DNA from: an uncultured Muribaculaceae bacterium
GTDB lineage: Bacteria; Bacteroidota; Bacteroidia; Bacteroidales; Muribaculaceae
Direction of reading: 5' to 3'
Length of the DNA stretch: 64,000 nt
Assembly: GCA_958436175.1 (NCBI GenBank)
Contig: CAUBJF010000006.1
Span: 1 to 64,000, forward strand
The position numbers and the translations under genes are program-made. Positions 16,469 through 25,232 of this stretch are shown in pieces. How positions within the stretch are numbered: position 1 is the first letter of the stretch; each line of letters begins with the position of its first letter. The notes beneath the pieces were generated by a model that had not been told where the DNA came from, did not search any database, and worked only from the letters and a program-made list of their open reading frames with translations.

Positions 16469-18976
16469 ATGGCACAATCCAAAATGAAATTCGGAATTGA
16501 CTTGGGCACAACCAATTCCGCAATATGCAAGATGGAAGGTGGCGAGCCGGTCATAAAAAAAACCGACACGCTTAAAGACACCCTCCCTTCCTGCGTTTCT
16601 TTCACTCGAAAGAAAGTGGTAAAGGTAGGAGACAGTGCATATAACGACCTTCGTCAAGCAAAATCACAGGCTTCCAAGAGCCTAAGCAGTGGTAAAGTAA
16701 ACGTTTTCATTGAGTTCAAGCGAGACATGGGAACTGATAAGACCAGTTTCAGCTCGAATATGGACGTAACCTTCTCGCCAGAACAACTTTCGGCTGAAGT
16801 CCTTAAAACACTCAAATCTTTCATCGGAGACGAAAATGTTTCAGCGGCAGTTATCACTATACCTGCCAAATTTAAGGCAGACCAAATTGCAGCAACCAAA
16901 CGTGCTGCAAAACTCGCGGGCATTGAGCATTGCGAACTGCTTCAAGAGCCGATCGCGGCATCAATGGCATACGGCTTAAGCTCTGCAAACAAGAATGGGC
17001 AATGGCTCGTGTTCGACTTTGGCGGCGGCACATTCGATGCTGCTCTTATCAAGGTAGAAGATGGTATCATGCAGGTCAAGGACACCGAGGGCGATAACTA
17101 CCTCGGCGGTAAAAACCTTGACTATGCTGTAGTTGACAATATCATTATTCCATACATTCAGGAAAATTTCGTCATCGATGAAATCATGGCAAATGATGCA
17201 ACACGAAACATTCTTCGTGATGCCATGAAGTTCTATGCCGAACAAGCAAAGAACCAACTCTCGTTCAAAGCACAAGCAGACATCACTTCTCAGCTCGACG
17301 AATTCGGTGAAGATGACGAAGGCAACGAAATTGAACTTGACCTCGTCATTACGCAAGAACAACTTAAACCTGTTCTTTCCAAAGTGTTCCAAAAAGCAAT
17401 AGACATAGCCAAAGACCTATTAAAGCGAAACGGTCTTTCGGGTGCTGATCTTGACAAACTTATCCTCGTGGGTGGCCCTACTTATTCGCCTGTTCTTCGT
17501 GAAATGCTACGTGAACAAGTTACCCCCAATGTTGATACTGACATCGACCCGATGACGGCTGTCGCGAAAGGAGCTGCGCTGTTCGCTTCCGGTATTGACA
17601 GCGAAGTCAAAGAAGAAATTGCTGTTGGTACAGTTGCACTAAACCTCTCGTATGAAGCTAACTCCGTTCAGCCGATAGAGTATGTTACTGTGCAGTTAGA
17701 TAAGAACGAGTGCACCGGCAATATCCCTGACAAACTTTTCGTAGAACTTGTTCGCAGCGATAACGGCTGGTCAAGCGGTAAGGTTGAAATCAACGACATC
17801 GGCGATGTCATTGAATGTCAACTCATGGAGGGTAAGAATAATGCCTTTACTATCACCGCATACGATGATAAAGGCACAGCCATTCCTTGCTGCCCCAAGG
17901 AAATCAACATCATGCAGGGTATTGTTGTCGGCAATGCCGTTTTACCGTACAATATCTCAATAGAGGCACATGACTCCGGTCTTGCCAAGAATGTTGTAAA
18001 GTCAGTAAAAGGTCTCGAAAAGAACCAGCAAATCCCTGCTACTGGAGCCCTCAATGGCCTCAAAACGCGCAATCAGCTTCGCCCCGGTATGGATGAAGAT
18101 ACTCTTATCATTCCTATCTACCAGAGCGAGCATAATGCTGAAGGTACATCTGCTGTTCATAACGACCATGTTTTTGACGTCGTTATTACCGGTGATGAAG
18201 TCGGACAGCTGATTCCTGTCGGAAGCGATGTTGACATCACTATAAAGGTAGACCGCTCGCAGATGCTCAAACTTGAAGCCTTCTTCCCAGTAAGCGGCGA
18301 AACAGTTGAGAAAGAAATTGAGATTGCAGCGCGCTCGGTGATTTCATCCTTTGAACTAGAAAAGCTCAAGGATGCTGCTAACAACAAACTTCGCGCTCTG
18401 AAATCATCTTCTTCCATCAGCGAAAACGAAACTGCTGAAGCTGACAAGTTAATTTCTGACATCAACAGTCGCTTCGATGGTGAAAAGAGTTCGGAAGACG
18501 GTCGTATGCATCTTCAGGCAGACCTCCGCCGTAGCTTCCTCAAAATGGAGGAAGTCGAACAAAGCCACGAGTGGGAAGCACTCGAAGCAGAAATCCGCGA
18601 GGAATTTGATCGCCTTGAAAGAGCTAACAATGACCTCGGCAATAAATACGACAAGCAGGTCGCTGCCGTGCGTAGCCAAGTTGACATGGCTATCCGCTCC
18701 AAGGACGTTCGTCAGGGTCGAACTGTTCTTGACGACATCAACAGCCTTTTCGTTGCTGTCACACTGATATATCAGCTTATGGGATTCATCGACTTCAACT
18801 TGAAGAACTTTAACTCTATCCAATGGAAAGACGCCAACCGAGCGCGTCAACTACTCCAACAGGGAAAAGAGATTGCAGCGACCAGTCCGTCGGAAAGCAC
18901 CCTGCATCCTATCGTCCGCTCTGTTATTGACCTCATGATAAACAAACCGGAGGAAGGCCCCGGTGTTAGCTTCTAA
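16469..18976 (+). CDS. Hsp70-family chaperone with long C-terminal extension
   Basis: At 835 residues it is about 200 longer than DnaK. The nucleotide-binding domain is complete: phosphate-1 FGIDLGTTNSAIC (about 8-20), ITIPAKFKADQIAATKRAAKLAG, the linker-proximal LLQEPIAASMAYG (about 157-169), phosphate-2 VFDFGGGTFDAAL (181-193) and the adenosine motif LILVGGPTYSPVLREML (332-347). The substrate region departs from DnaK: beta-rich stretches, then a helical tail of about 220 residues with coiled coil. There is no EEVD-like end. It sits between a GrpE-like and a membrane protein, 13 bp and 5 bp apart, and is surely co-expressed with them. Confidence 0.9.
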   Translation: MAQSKMKFGIDLGTTNSAICKMEGGEPVIKKTDTLKDTLPSCVSFTRKKVVKVGDSAYNDLRQAKSQASKSLSSGKVNVFIEFKRDMGTDKTSFSSNMDVTFSPEQLSAEVLKTLKSFIGDENVSAAVITIPAKFKADQIAATKRAAKLAGIEHCELLQEPIAASMAYGLSSANKNGQWLVFDFGGGTFDAALIKVEDGIMQVKDTEGDNYLGGKNLDYAVVDNIIIPYIQENFVIDEIMANDATRNILRDAMKFYAEQAKNQLSFKAQADITSQLDEFGEDDEGNEIELDLVITQEQLKPVLSKVFQKAIDIAKDLLKRNGLSGADLDKLILVGGPTYSPVLREMLREQVTPNVDTDIDPMTAVAKGAALFASGIDSEVKEEIAVGTVALNLSYEANSVQPIEYVTVQLDKNECTGNIPDKLFVELVRSDNGWSSGKVEINDIGDVIECQLMEGKNNAFTITAYDDKGTAIPCCPKEINIMQGIVVGNAVLPYNISIEAHDSGLAKNVVKSVKGLEKNQQIPATGALNGLKTRNQLRPGMDEDTLIIPIYQSEHNAEGTSAVHNDHVFDVVITGDEVGQLIPVGSDVDITIKVDRSQMLKLEAFFPVSGETVEKEIEIAARSVISSFELEKLKDAANNKLRALKSSSSISENETAEADKLISDINSRFDGEKSSEDGRMHLQADLRRSFLKMEEVEQSHEWEALEAEIREEFDRLERANNDLGNKYDKQVAAVRSQVDMAIRSKDVRQGRTVLDDINSLFVAVTLIYQLMGFIDFNLKNFNSIQWKDANRARQLLQQGKEIAATSPSESTLHPIVRSVIDLMINKPEEGPGVSF

Positions 18977-18981
18977 TCGAG

Positions 18982-19908
18982 ATGAACAAATCATGGAAAT
19001 CTGAGCAGCTTAATAAAATAGCTGCTCAAACCGCTATATTTAGGCATATTCCCGAAGAAATCGGGGATGTGCTCTATTGCGATACAAATCAGCCAGATAG
19101 TGAGCCGTTAAGTGTTAGAGAGGCAAAACGTAAAAAAATTATAGCCATCTCTATATGTTCTATAATTCTCATTTTGTATTGGGGCTTTTTATATAACCAC
19201 TACATTTGGGGAGGAATTATAACTGTTTTTGCGGTATTAATTACTGCTGGAATAAGTGATTCAACCTTTTCCGGAACTGATTACTTCGTGGGAGATAAAG
19301 GTTTTGCCACTGTCTCTTTTTTTGGCACAAGAAATAATATAACATCTGTCAATATCCATCTTTTTAAGGATATTGAATATTTCTTCACTGGAGAATGTAT
19401 CAATAAGATGAATTATACATACAGTAATACATCGTATTACTTCTCCATTTATGGCAAGCTCGATGAGTCGACAAATCAGTATAATAGAATTTTCTTCTCA
19501 GAAGGAACCTATGATGATAAACGCCCTAATGACGTACTAAATCCTAATGGAGCCAACGAAGAATATTGTATGCTAAAGATGGTGGAAAAAGTATGGACTT
19601 CATTTTTTGTTCTATCTCACGCAGCAGATGATAAAGTCAACTTTGGTCTATTAAAGGATGATGATTTATATTCCGATGCCATAACTATTTCACGTAACGA
19701 AATTGATGTTTATGGCACGTTATACAATTCTTCTAATACCAAGAGCATATATACTTCAAATGGGAATCTCGTTATAGAGCATATTAACCATTCAAAGAAA
19801 CTCTTTGGGTTCATCGAAAATGGCGATATAAGTAGTATTCCATTGTCATCTTTAGGTAATCGACAGGCATTCTTGATTTTCTTTGACCGTTTATATAAAG
19901 GACTATAA
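18982..19908 (+). CDS. Membrane protein of the Hsp70 operon, PH-like tail possible
   Basis: The protein has 308 residues. A soluble N-terminus of about 45 residues precedes two close membrane helices (about 49-90, IIAISICSIILILYWGFLY and WGGIITVFAVLITAGI). The rest is probably a beta-rich cytoplasmic domain (FVGDKGFATVSFFGTRNNI; LFKDIEYFFTGE) reminiscent of bacterial PH domains with a following YxxxF helix. I cannot name the family. The stop codon shares its last base with the kinase-AAA+ start, indicating tight coupling. Confidence 0.6.
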   Translation: MNKSWKSEQLNKIAAQTAIFRHIPEEIGDVLYCDTNQPDSEPLSVREAKRKKIIAISICSIILILYWGFLYNHYIWGGIITVFAVLITAGISDSTFSGTDYFVGDKGFATVSFFGTRNNITSVNIHLFKDIEYFFTGECINKMNYTYSNTSYYFSIYGKLDESTNQYNRIFFSEGTYDDKRPNDVLNPNGANEEYCMLKMVEKVWTSFFVLSHAADDKVNFGLLKDDDLYSDAITISRNEIDVYGTLYNSSNTKSIYTSNGNLVIEHINHSKKLFGFIENGDISSIPLSSLGNRQAFLIFFDRLYKGL

Positions 19909-21689
19909 TGTTTACTCTCGCGAAGAAAGAACAGATTGGCAATTACACGATAACGTTTCCTGTAAAGGAAGGTGACTATGCTGAAACCTACCGCGTCAAG
20001 GATGCGGCGGGAAAGAATCGCTTTCTCAAATTGATTAACTGCGCTAAGTTACATCGCACTCAATTTGACTCCGATGGAAATGTGCTTGAAGTCCAGATTG
20101 CCAAACAGCTTGACAATCCAAATATTGTCAAGTATCGTGATAGTGGAGAAACTCTAATAAATGGGCGAAAATTCGCTTACATAGTCTTTGACTATATAAG
20201 CGGAGAAAACACTGCGCAATTCCTTGCCCGCGAGGGGGAATGTAGTGTGTATGACGCAAAGAGTATAGTTATAGGTGTATTAAACGGCCTTAAATATCTA
20301 CACTCTTTGCCTGAGCCTATAATCCACAATGAAATCACTCTACAAAATGTGATGGTGGATGTTTCTTTAGGCTCGACAATACCGAAGATTATAGACTTCG
20401 GGTATGCCAGATACCTCTCACAAGGTAGCACCTCATTTAACAAGAATGGTTTATCCCCATTCTATCTTGCACCCGAGGCCCTTAACGGCGTTTTCTCCGT
20501 TAAGTCTGACATTTTCTCTGCCGGTGCCGTCCTTTTCAACTTAATATACGGTATGCCTCCTTATTTCGTTGAACTTGCCGATTGCAAGGGCGACGAGAAT
20601 CTTCAGCGAGAGAAAATTGATGCTCAGCGAGTTCTGCCGCTGCACTTCCCGAACGTCGATAAATTTGAGCTTGACGATGATTTAATGAACATCATGCGTA
20701 AAGCACTCGCTTCAGATATTGAGGATCGCTTTGAATCGACCGAAGATTTTATCAAAGCTCTTAACGGCGAGATAAAAGTACAGCGCATCGATAATCAAAG
20801 AAAATCTAAAAGCGATGACTCTCAACAAAAGAGAACAAAAATCACCGTTCCTAAAGGAAAGGGGTTCTCAGCCATTGCAGGTATGCATGAGCTTAAAGAG
20901 CAAATGCAAGTAGAGGTCATTGACGCTCTGCATAATCCGGAGGAATATGCTAAGTATGGTCTTACCATTCCTAACGGAATATTACTCTATGGCCCTCCCG
21001 GTTGTGGAAAAACTTTTTTCGCAAAACATCTTGCAGAAGAAGTGGGCTTTAACTTTATGCTCATAAAGCCCAGTTCTCTTAAAAGTCGCTTCGTAAACGC
21101 GACACAAGAGAACATTGCTCAAATGTTCAAAGATGCCGAGGAAAATGCTCCTACTATCATTTTTATTGATGAAATGAATGAACTCGTGCCCAACCGCGAT
21201 AGCGATGTTCACGAGATGGCAAGAAGTGCCGTGAACGAAATGCTTGCGCAGATGGATAGGACAGGCGAGAAAGGCATATTTATAATTGGCGCAACCAATT
21301 ATCCGAATATGATAGATCCCGCCATCCTTCGTGCCGGTCGCCTTGATAAGAAATACTATATCGGTACACCTGATTTTGAAGCTCGCAAACTCATGTTCGA
21401 GTTATATCTTAAATCAAGACCTTATGACTTCGGTCTTGATTATGACAAGCTCGCACAACTCACCGAGGACTATGTGTCTTCGGATATTGAAATGATAATC
21501 AATGACGCATCGCGTATTGCCCTACGTCAGAAGTCAAAGATAACTATGGCTATTTTAGAAGAAGTTATATCCAAAACCAAGCCATCTTTGACTTCTGCTG
21601 AAATAAAGAAATACCTTGCCATTAAATCCAAGATGGATGGTGAGGTTCCATCCTCTAACCTCCGACCACGTGTCGGATTTAATGTGTAA
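19908..21689 (+). CDS. Degenerate protein kinase fused to an AAA+ ATPase
   Basis: The protein has 593 residues. Residues 10-290 are a Hanks-type kinase fold: a poor glycine loop (KEGDYAETY), Lys41 (FLKLIN), alpha-C Glu61, HNE at 140-142 where HRD is expected (catalytic Asp replaced by Glu, the following Lys by Thr144), Asn147, and an intact DFG at 163-165. Residues 320-590 are a classic AAA+ domain of the p97/FtsH type: Walker A GPPGCGKT (362-369), Walker B IIFIDEMNEL (about 417-426), RAGRLDKKY (arginine-finger region). The kinase half may be a pseudokinase or weakly active sensor that gates the ATPase. This domain fusion next to Hsp70 is unusual. Confidence 0.75.
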   Translation: MFTLAKKEQIGNYTITFPVKEGDYAETYRVKDAAGKNRFLKLINCAKLHRTQFDSDGNVLEVQIAKQLDNPNIVKYRDSGETLINGRKFAYIVFDYISGENTAQFLAREGECSVYDAKSIVIGVLNGLKYLHSLPEPIIHNEITLQNVMVDVSLGSTIPKIIDFGYARYLSQGSTSFNKNGLSPFYLAPEALNGVFSVKSDIFSAGAVLFNLIYGMPPYFVELADCKGDENLQREKIDAQRVLPLHFPNVDKFELDDDLMNIMRKALASDIEDRFESTEDFIKALNGEIKVQRIDNQRKSKSDDSQQKRTKITVPKGKGFSAIAGMHELKEQMQVEVIDALHNPEEYAKYGLTIPNGILLYGPPGCGKTFFAKHLAEEVGFNFMLIKPSSLKSRFVNATQENIAQMFKDAEENAPTIIFIDEMNELVPNRDSDVHEMARSAVNEMLAQMDRTGEKGIFIIGATNYPNMIDPAILRAGRLDKKYYIGTPDFEARKLMFELYLKSRPYDFGLDYDKLAQLTEDYVSSDIEMIINDASRIALRQKSKITMAILEEVISKTKPSLTSAEIKKYLAIKSKMDGEVPSSNLRPRVGFNV

Positions 21690-21697
21690 CTCTAATT

Positions 21698-22162
21698 ATG
21701 GAAACCAAAGAACTATATCTTAAAACGCTGTTTTGCTGCAGTGCTTGTGATGGAGAAATTGCACAAGAAGAAGTTTCTCTTGTCAAACAACTTTCCCTCA
21801 ATGATTCCTCCTTTGAAGGCTTAGATGTTGAGAATATTCTCAACTCTTATGTTGAGCGCATTAACAATCAAGGAAGTATTTTCTTGAAAGATTATCTGAA
21901 CGAAGTTGATAACGCAACACTCTCAGATGATGAACAGGTTAAATTGATTGAGCTAGCAATCAAAATGATTGAAGCAGACAACCAAATTCTCTATTCAGAA
22001 GTCAAGTTTTTCAAGAAAATCCGTAATAGGCTGGACATTAGCGACGAAAGTATTCTTACAAAGCTCCCGAACACTGAAGATTATCTTCTCCCGGATATAA
22101 TGGTTGAAGAAAAGGACTTTGAGGATGTTGGGAATTTCGACAAAATTTCTTTCGAAGAATAA
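21698..22162 (+). CDS. TerB-like small acidic protein
   Basis: This 154-residue helical protein shows two copies of the TerB core pattern: LFCCSACDGEIAQEEVSLVKQ (about 10-30) and AIKMIEADNQILYSEVKFFKK (about 85-107), each an acidic A-D-G-x-I-x-x-x-E repeat. TerB-like domains occur in tellurite-resistance clusters and in phage-defence and membrane stress systems, where they may sit at the membrane or bind metal. It is the last gene of the cargo operon, 8 bp after the kinase-AAA+ gene. Specific function is unknown. Confidence 0.65.
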   Translation: METKELYLKTLFCCSACDGEIAQEEVSLVKQLSLNDSSFEGLDVENILNSYVERINNQGSIFLKDYLNEVDNATLSDDEQVKLIELAIKMIEADNQILYSEVKFFKKIRNRLDISDESILTKLPNTEDYLLPDIMVEEKDFEDVGNFDKISFEE

Positions 22163-22219
22163 GCATTGTATTATTCTTGCCCCTATACTCCAGTTTGGTC
22201 ATATAAGTTTGGTTTGGTT

Positions 22220-22262
22220 CGGGCTTTATATATGCCCGGCTAAACCTAACCCTATATATGGG
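22220..22262. repeat. Two AT-rich palindromes flanked by GGGC/GCCC
   Basis: CGGGC-tttatatat-GCCCG (22220-22238) and CCCtatatatGGG (22250-22262) form hairpins in the gap between the TerB-like gene and the right att site. The first could terminate the cargo operon, though no T-run follows. Confidence 0.4.
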
Positions 22263-22432
22263 TGGAATGGCTGGGCAAAAGAAAAAGCATTCTCTCCTGT
22301 TATTTTCTTTTGACTCGTCATCGTTTGTTTTAGAAGAAACTCGTCGATTTCCAAATCCTCAGTTACAAAATTTGATCACAAGAGCATGAACACAGGTGTA
22401 TGCCATAGGAACCCGAAATGAGTTGGCGCGAA

Positions 22433-22456
22433 GTTGTGTTCAGATTTGTGTTCAAC
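22433..22456. promoter_or_regulatory. Paired TGTGTTCA repeats, candidate integrase arm site (right)
   Basis: Two direct copies of TGTGTTCA separated by four bases, just inside the right att site, mirroring the pair at 3706-3728. A further single TGAACACA lies near 22388. Confidence 0.5.
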
Positions 22457-22467
22457 GTAAAAGAAAA

Positions 22468-22494
22468 AGCAGCTACGAGAGGATTCGTAACTGC
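22468..22494. terminator. Bidirectional terminator next to the tRNA
   Basis: AGCAGCTACGA (22468-22478) pairs with TCGTAACTGCT (22484-22494) with one mismatch. It is followed by TGATTTTT on the plus strand and by a T-rich run on the minus strand, so it can end the minus-strand tRNA transcript and cargo read-through. Confidence 0.65.
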
Positions 22495-22509
22495 TTGATT
22501 TTTAAGAGG

Positions 22510-22583
22510 TGGTCCCACTTGGGCTTGAACCAAGGACTCCCTGATTATGAGTCAGGTGCTCTGACCAACTGAGCTATAGGACC
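22510..22583 (-). tRNA. tRNA with anticodon CAT (tRNA-Met or Ile2)
   Basis: Read on the minus strand from 22583, the 7-bp acceptor stem GGTCCTA/TGGGACC, D-arm GCTC..GAGC, anticodon stem CCTGA/TCAGG with loop CTCATAA, and T-arm CTTGG/CCAAG with loop TTCAAGC all close. The discriminator is A and the CCA end is not fully encoded. Anticodon CAT allows elongator Met or, after lysidine modification, Ile2; I cannot decide from sequence alone. The 3' half serves as the att site of the IME. Confidence 0.92.
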
Positions 22584-23055
22584 TGCTGGCAGACTTGCAT
22601 CCGCAAGCTTTGTGGACGCAAAGTTAATACTTTTTCGTCGCGTGACCAAATTTCTCAATAGAATATTTGCAGGACATTCGCATATTAACAATATTTCACT
22701 CTTTATGCATACCTATGATTTGCATATTCCGATTCTATGTAGTAACTTTGCAATCCTGAAAAAGATTAAATAACAGAACTGGAACATACTATATGCTCTC
22801 CTCAACAAACCAGGGCACAATAACCAAAATACGGAGGACAATCCGTTCGGCTTTTCTTCCTTCCGGCTGGATGCCGGGAGAGGGGATATTGAACCCTACC
22901 CCCCCCCATTTGCTAAATCCCTATCCTTCAAGATTTTAACCATCCGCCGAATTCTTTCGGGATTCGTGACCGGATTCCGGGGAGGCACCACTATGATATC
23001 ATACTAAACCACCATAACTACAGTCATTGTCACAAGAGCCACACGGCAGAACGAT
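22584..23055 (+). promoter_or_regulatory. Long leader region of the fimbrial operon
   Basis: This 470-bp gap holds a full promoter (TTTG 22719-22722, 20 bases, TAACTTTG 22743-22750), giving an untranslated leader of about 300 nt. The leader contains GC hairpins and a run of nine C at 22899-22907. An ATG at 22794 opens a 48-codon frame with no recognisable product. No other gene is seen. Confidence 0.6.
22899..22907 (+). repeat. Homopolymeric C9 tract
   Basis: Nine consecutive C residues in the transcribed leader of the fimbrial operon, about 150 bp before the first gene. Such tracts are prone to slipped-strand changes. Confidence 0.9.
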
Positions 23056-23637
23056 ATGAATATAAGACTTTTTTCTCTCTCCCTGTTACTATTGCTCGGA
23101 ATACTCCCGTCAAAAGCCCAGGACGTTGCTTTGAAGACCAACCTCCTGTATGATGCCGTGCTGACGCCCAATATCGGTGTCGAAGTCGGTGTAGCCCCAA
23201 AATGGACCATCGATGTCTCGGGCCAGCTCAACGCTTGGGCAGTCAACGACCATCTGTGGAAGCAGTGGGTAGTTCAGCCTGAAGCTCGCTACTGGTTTTG
23301 TTCGCGATTTGCCGGACACTTTGTCGGCGCACACCTGCTGGGAGGACAGTACAACTTCGGCAATCTCGACCTTCCCTTCTCCTTCCTCGGCACGAACTTC
23401 CGCGAGCTCAAGGACCACCGCAAGCAGGGCTGGATGGTCGGTGCAGGCATAGCCTACGGTTACTCCTGGATTCTCGACCGGCACTGGAATATCGAGGCCG
23501 AGATAGGCTTCGGATGGGTCTACACGCGCTACGACGAATTCCGCTGCGCAAACTGCGGCAAGAAGCTCCGCGAACGTGTACCCCACAACTACGTAGGCCC
23601 CACAAAAGCCGCAATAAACCTCATTTACACTTTCTAA
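23056..23637 (+). CDS. DUF3575 outer-membrane-type protein of the fimbrial operon
   Basis: This 193-residue protein has a signal peptide ending near SKAQD, then the DUF3575 pattern: VALKTNLLYDAVLTPNIGVEVGVAPKWTID, SGQLNAW, QPEARYWFC, HFVGAHLLGGQYNFG, GYSWIL..HWNIEAEIGFGWVYTRYD, ending in an aromatic Phe typical of outer-membrane beta-barrels. Such proteins are encoded at the start of Mfa/Fim-type fimbrial loci of Bacteroidales, probably helping secretion or assembly at the outer membrane. The next gene follows after 19 bp. Confidence 0.88.
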   Translation: MNIRLFSLSLLLLLGILPSKAQDVALKTNLLYDAVLTPNIGVEVGVAPKWTIDVSGQLNAWAVNDHLWKQWVVQPEARYWFCSRFAGHFVGAHLLGGQYNFGNLDLPFSFLGTNFRELKDHRKQGWMVGAGIAYGYSWILDRHWNIEAEIGFGWVYTRYDEFRCANCGKKLRERVPHNYVGPTKAAINLIYTF

Positions 23638-23656
23638 CAATACCCATCGAACAGAT

Positions 23657-25162
23657 ATGAAACGGATAGCTAATATAATGGTAGCTCTCGCAATGGTCGC
23701 CCCGGCCGCTTCGGCCTTCCGGACTACCGTCGACAGCTCCGACCTCAAGCTCTACGACATCAACGTAGCTGTCGATGAGGCCGCAGGGAAAGTGCGCGTC
23801 AAGATCGACCTCGACATCGACCAGTTCAGCGTCGGCAAAGACCGCGAAATCGTCTTCACACCCGTGCTCCGCGCCGACAACGGCTCCGACAGCCTCCTCC
23901 TCGAACCCGTCACCATCGCCGGACGAAACCGCTGGTACGGATACCTCCGAAACGGTTTCCTCGACGGCGGCAACTCGCGCATATACCGCGCCGGGAAGGG
24001 CGGCCATGCCGTAGTATCCGACGAGTTCGACTTCCTCCCCTGGATGCAGCTCTCGACCCTCGAGATGGAAGCTGCCTCCGCCAACTGCTGCGACAGGCCC
24101 GACCGGCTCATCGGTCCCTCCAAGAACGGCGACGTGCCCCTGGCACATATCGACGTGGCACGTCCCGACTTCGTGCCTGCCTTCGTCTTCGCGCCCCCGG
24201 TCGATGCCGGTCCCGTGATCAAGAAAATCGAGGGCAGCGCATTCGTCACCTTCGTCGTCAACCGCACCGAGCTCAAGCCCGACTATATGAAGAACCGCTC
24301 CGAGCTCGCCAAGATCATAAACTCCATCGAGTACGTGCGCCGCGACACCGATGCCACCATAACCCACGTCCATATCAAGGGTTTCGCATCGCCCGAAGGC
24401 CCATATGACAACAACGTGCGCCTCGCCAAGGGCCGTACCGAGACCCTCCGCCGCTACGTACGCGACCTCTACAGCTTCCCCGACACGACAGTGTCCTCGA
24501 GCTACGAACCGGAGGACTGGGCCGGACTGCGCAACTATGTCACCGACTCCATGGACTTCGACATTCAGCACCGTCCCGAAATCATCGAGATCATCGACGG
24601 CCCCCTCGGCTTCGACAACAAGAACCTCGCCATACAGACGCAGTTCCCGGCCGACTACGCCGTGATCCTCAAGCAGATATACCCCTGGCTGCGTCACTCG
24701 GACTACACCGTGACCTATGCCATCAAGACATATACCACCCTCGAGGACATACGCCGCGCCTACGCCGCCGATCCTTCGCGTCTGCGCAACGTCGACTTCT
24801 ACACCCTCGCGCAGGCCTACGAGCCCGGTTCGCAGGACTACTGCGATGTCTTCGAGAAAGCAGTCATCGTCTACCCCGACGACCCAATGCTCAACCTCAA
24901 CGCCGCCAACATCGAGATGCGCCGCAGCGACTTCGTACGCGCCCAGGCCCACCTCGCCAAAGCCGGTGACAGCCCCGAGGCTCAGTATGCCCGCGGAATC
25001 CTTGCTGCAAAGCTCGGCGACCTTTCAAAGGCCACCGACTTTTTCTCCCTCGCATCTAAGGCCGGCATGCCCGGATGCGACCTGATGATACAGAACGTCG
25101 AGGCCATCCGCGACTACCACCCTGTGACATACCTCATCAAGCCTCTCAAAGACAGCAAATAA
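23657..25162 (+). CDS. DUF3868/OmpA-like/TPR fimbrial assembly protein
   Basis: The protein has 501 residues with an N-terminal signal (MVALAMVAPAASA). Residues 25-170 resemble DUF3868 beta-rich domains (IVFTPVLRADNGSDSLLLEP). Residues 195-330 are OmpA-like (FVVNRTELKPDYMKNRSELAKI, IKGFASPEGPYDNNVRLAKGRTETLRRY), the part that would bind peptidoglycan. The C-terminus has TPR-like repeats (AQAYEPGSQDYCDVFEKAV). This architecture is usual in the second gene of Mfa-type operons and suggests a periplasmic anchor in fimbrial assembly. Confidence 0.82.
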   Translation: MKRIANIMVALAMVAPAASAFRTTVDSSDLKLYDINVAVDEAAGKVRVKIDLDIDQFSVGKDREIVFTPVLRADNGSDSLLLEPVTIAGRNRWYGYLRNGFLDGGNSRIYRAGKGGHAVVSDEFDFLPWMQLSTLEMEAASANCCDRPDRLIGPSKNGDVPLAHIDVARPDFVPAFVFAPPVDAGPVIKKIEGSAFVTFVVNRTELKPDYMKNRSELAKIINSIEYVRRDTDATITHVHIKGFASPEGPYDNNVRLAKGRTETLRRYVRDLYSFPDTTVSSSYEPEDWAGLRNYVTDSMDFDIQHRPEIIEIIDGPLGFDNKNLAIQTQFPADYAVILKQIYPWLRHSDYTVTYAIKTYTTLEDIRRAYAADPSRLRNVDFYTLAQAYEPGSQDYCDVFEKAVIVYPDDPMLNLNAANIEMRRSDFVRAQAHLAKAGDSPEAQYARGILAAKLGDLSKATDFFSLASKAGMPGCDLMIQNVEAIRDYHPVTYLIKPLKDSK

Positions 25163-25232
25163 TCTTCTCCTCTATCCTACATATAGAAGCGAAACAATTT
25201 ATAAACCAATAAAAAACCAATCTAAATTTAAG

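Larger units (their letters stand above)
3534..22552. mobile_element. Integrative mobilisable element in a tRNA(CAT) gene, with Hsp70-operon cargo
   Basis: The element is bounded by a perfect 45-bp direct repeat (3534-3578 and 22508-22552). The right copy is the 3' part of an intact tRNA and the left copy is the displaced 3' fragment, the classic footprint of tRNA-targeting integration. Genes in order: tyrosine recombinase, AlbA_2 protein, unknown protein, DUF3853, RepA-like ATPase, CHC2/Toprim primase, DUF3408-like, MobC, relaxase, membrane coiled-coil protein, then a six-gene cargo operon. There are no type IV secretion genes, so it would need a helper conjugative element. Its base composition is visibly more AT-rich than the fimbrial and recA regions. 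Confidence 0.85.

Noticed and set aside
22794..22940. 48-codon frame in the fimbrial leader
   Set aside because: It begins with ATG at 22794 but shows no family features and spans the C9 tract; I do not count it as a gene without comparative support.
23621..24952. Long minus-strand frame opposite the DUF3868/OmpA-like gene
   Set aside because: The translation is rich in V, G, E and D in a pattern typical of antisense shadows; the plus strand has clear OmpA and TPR motifs.
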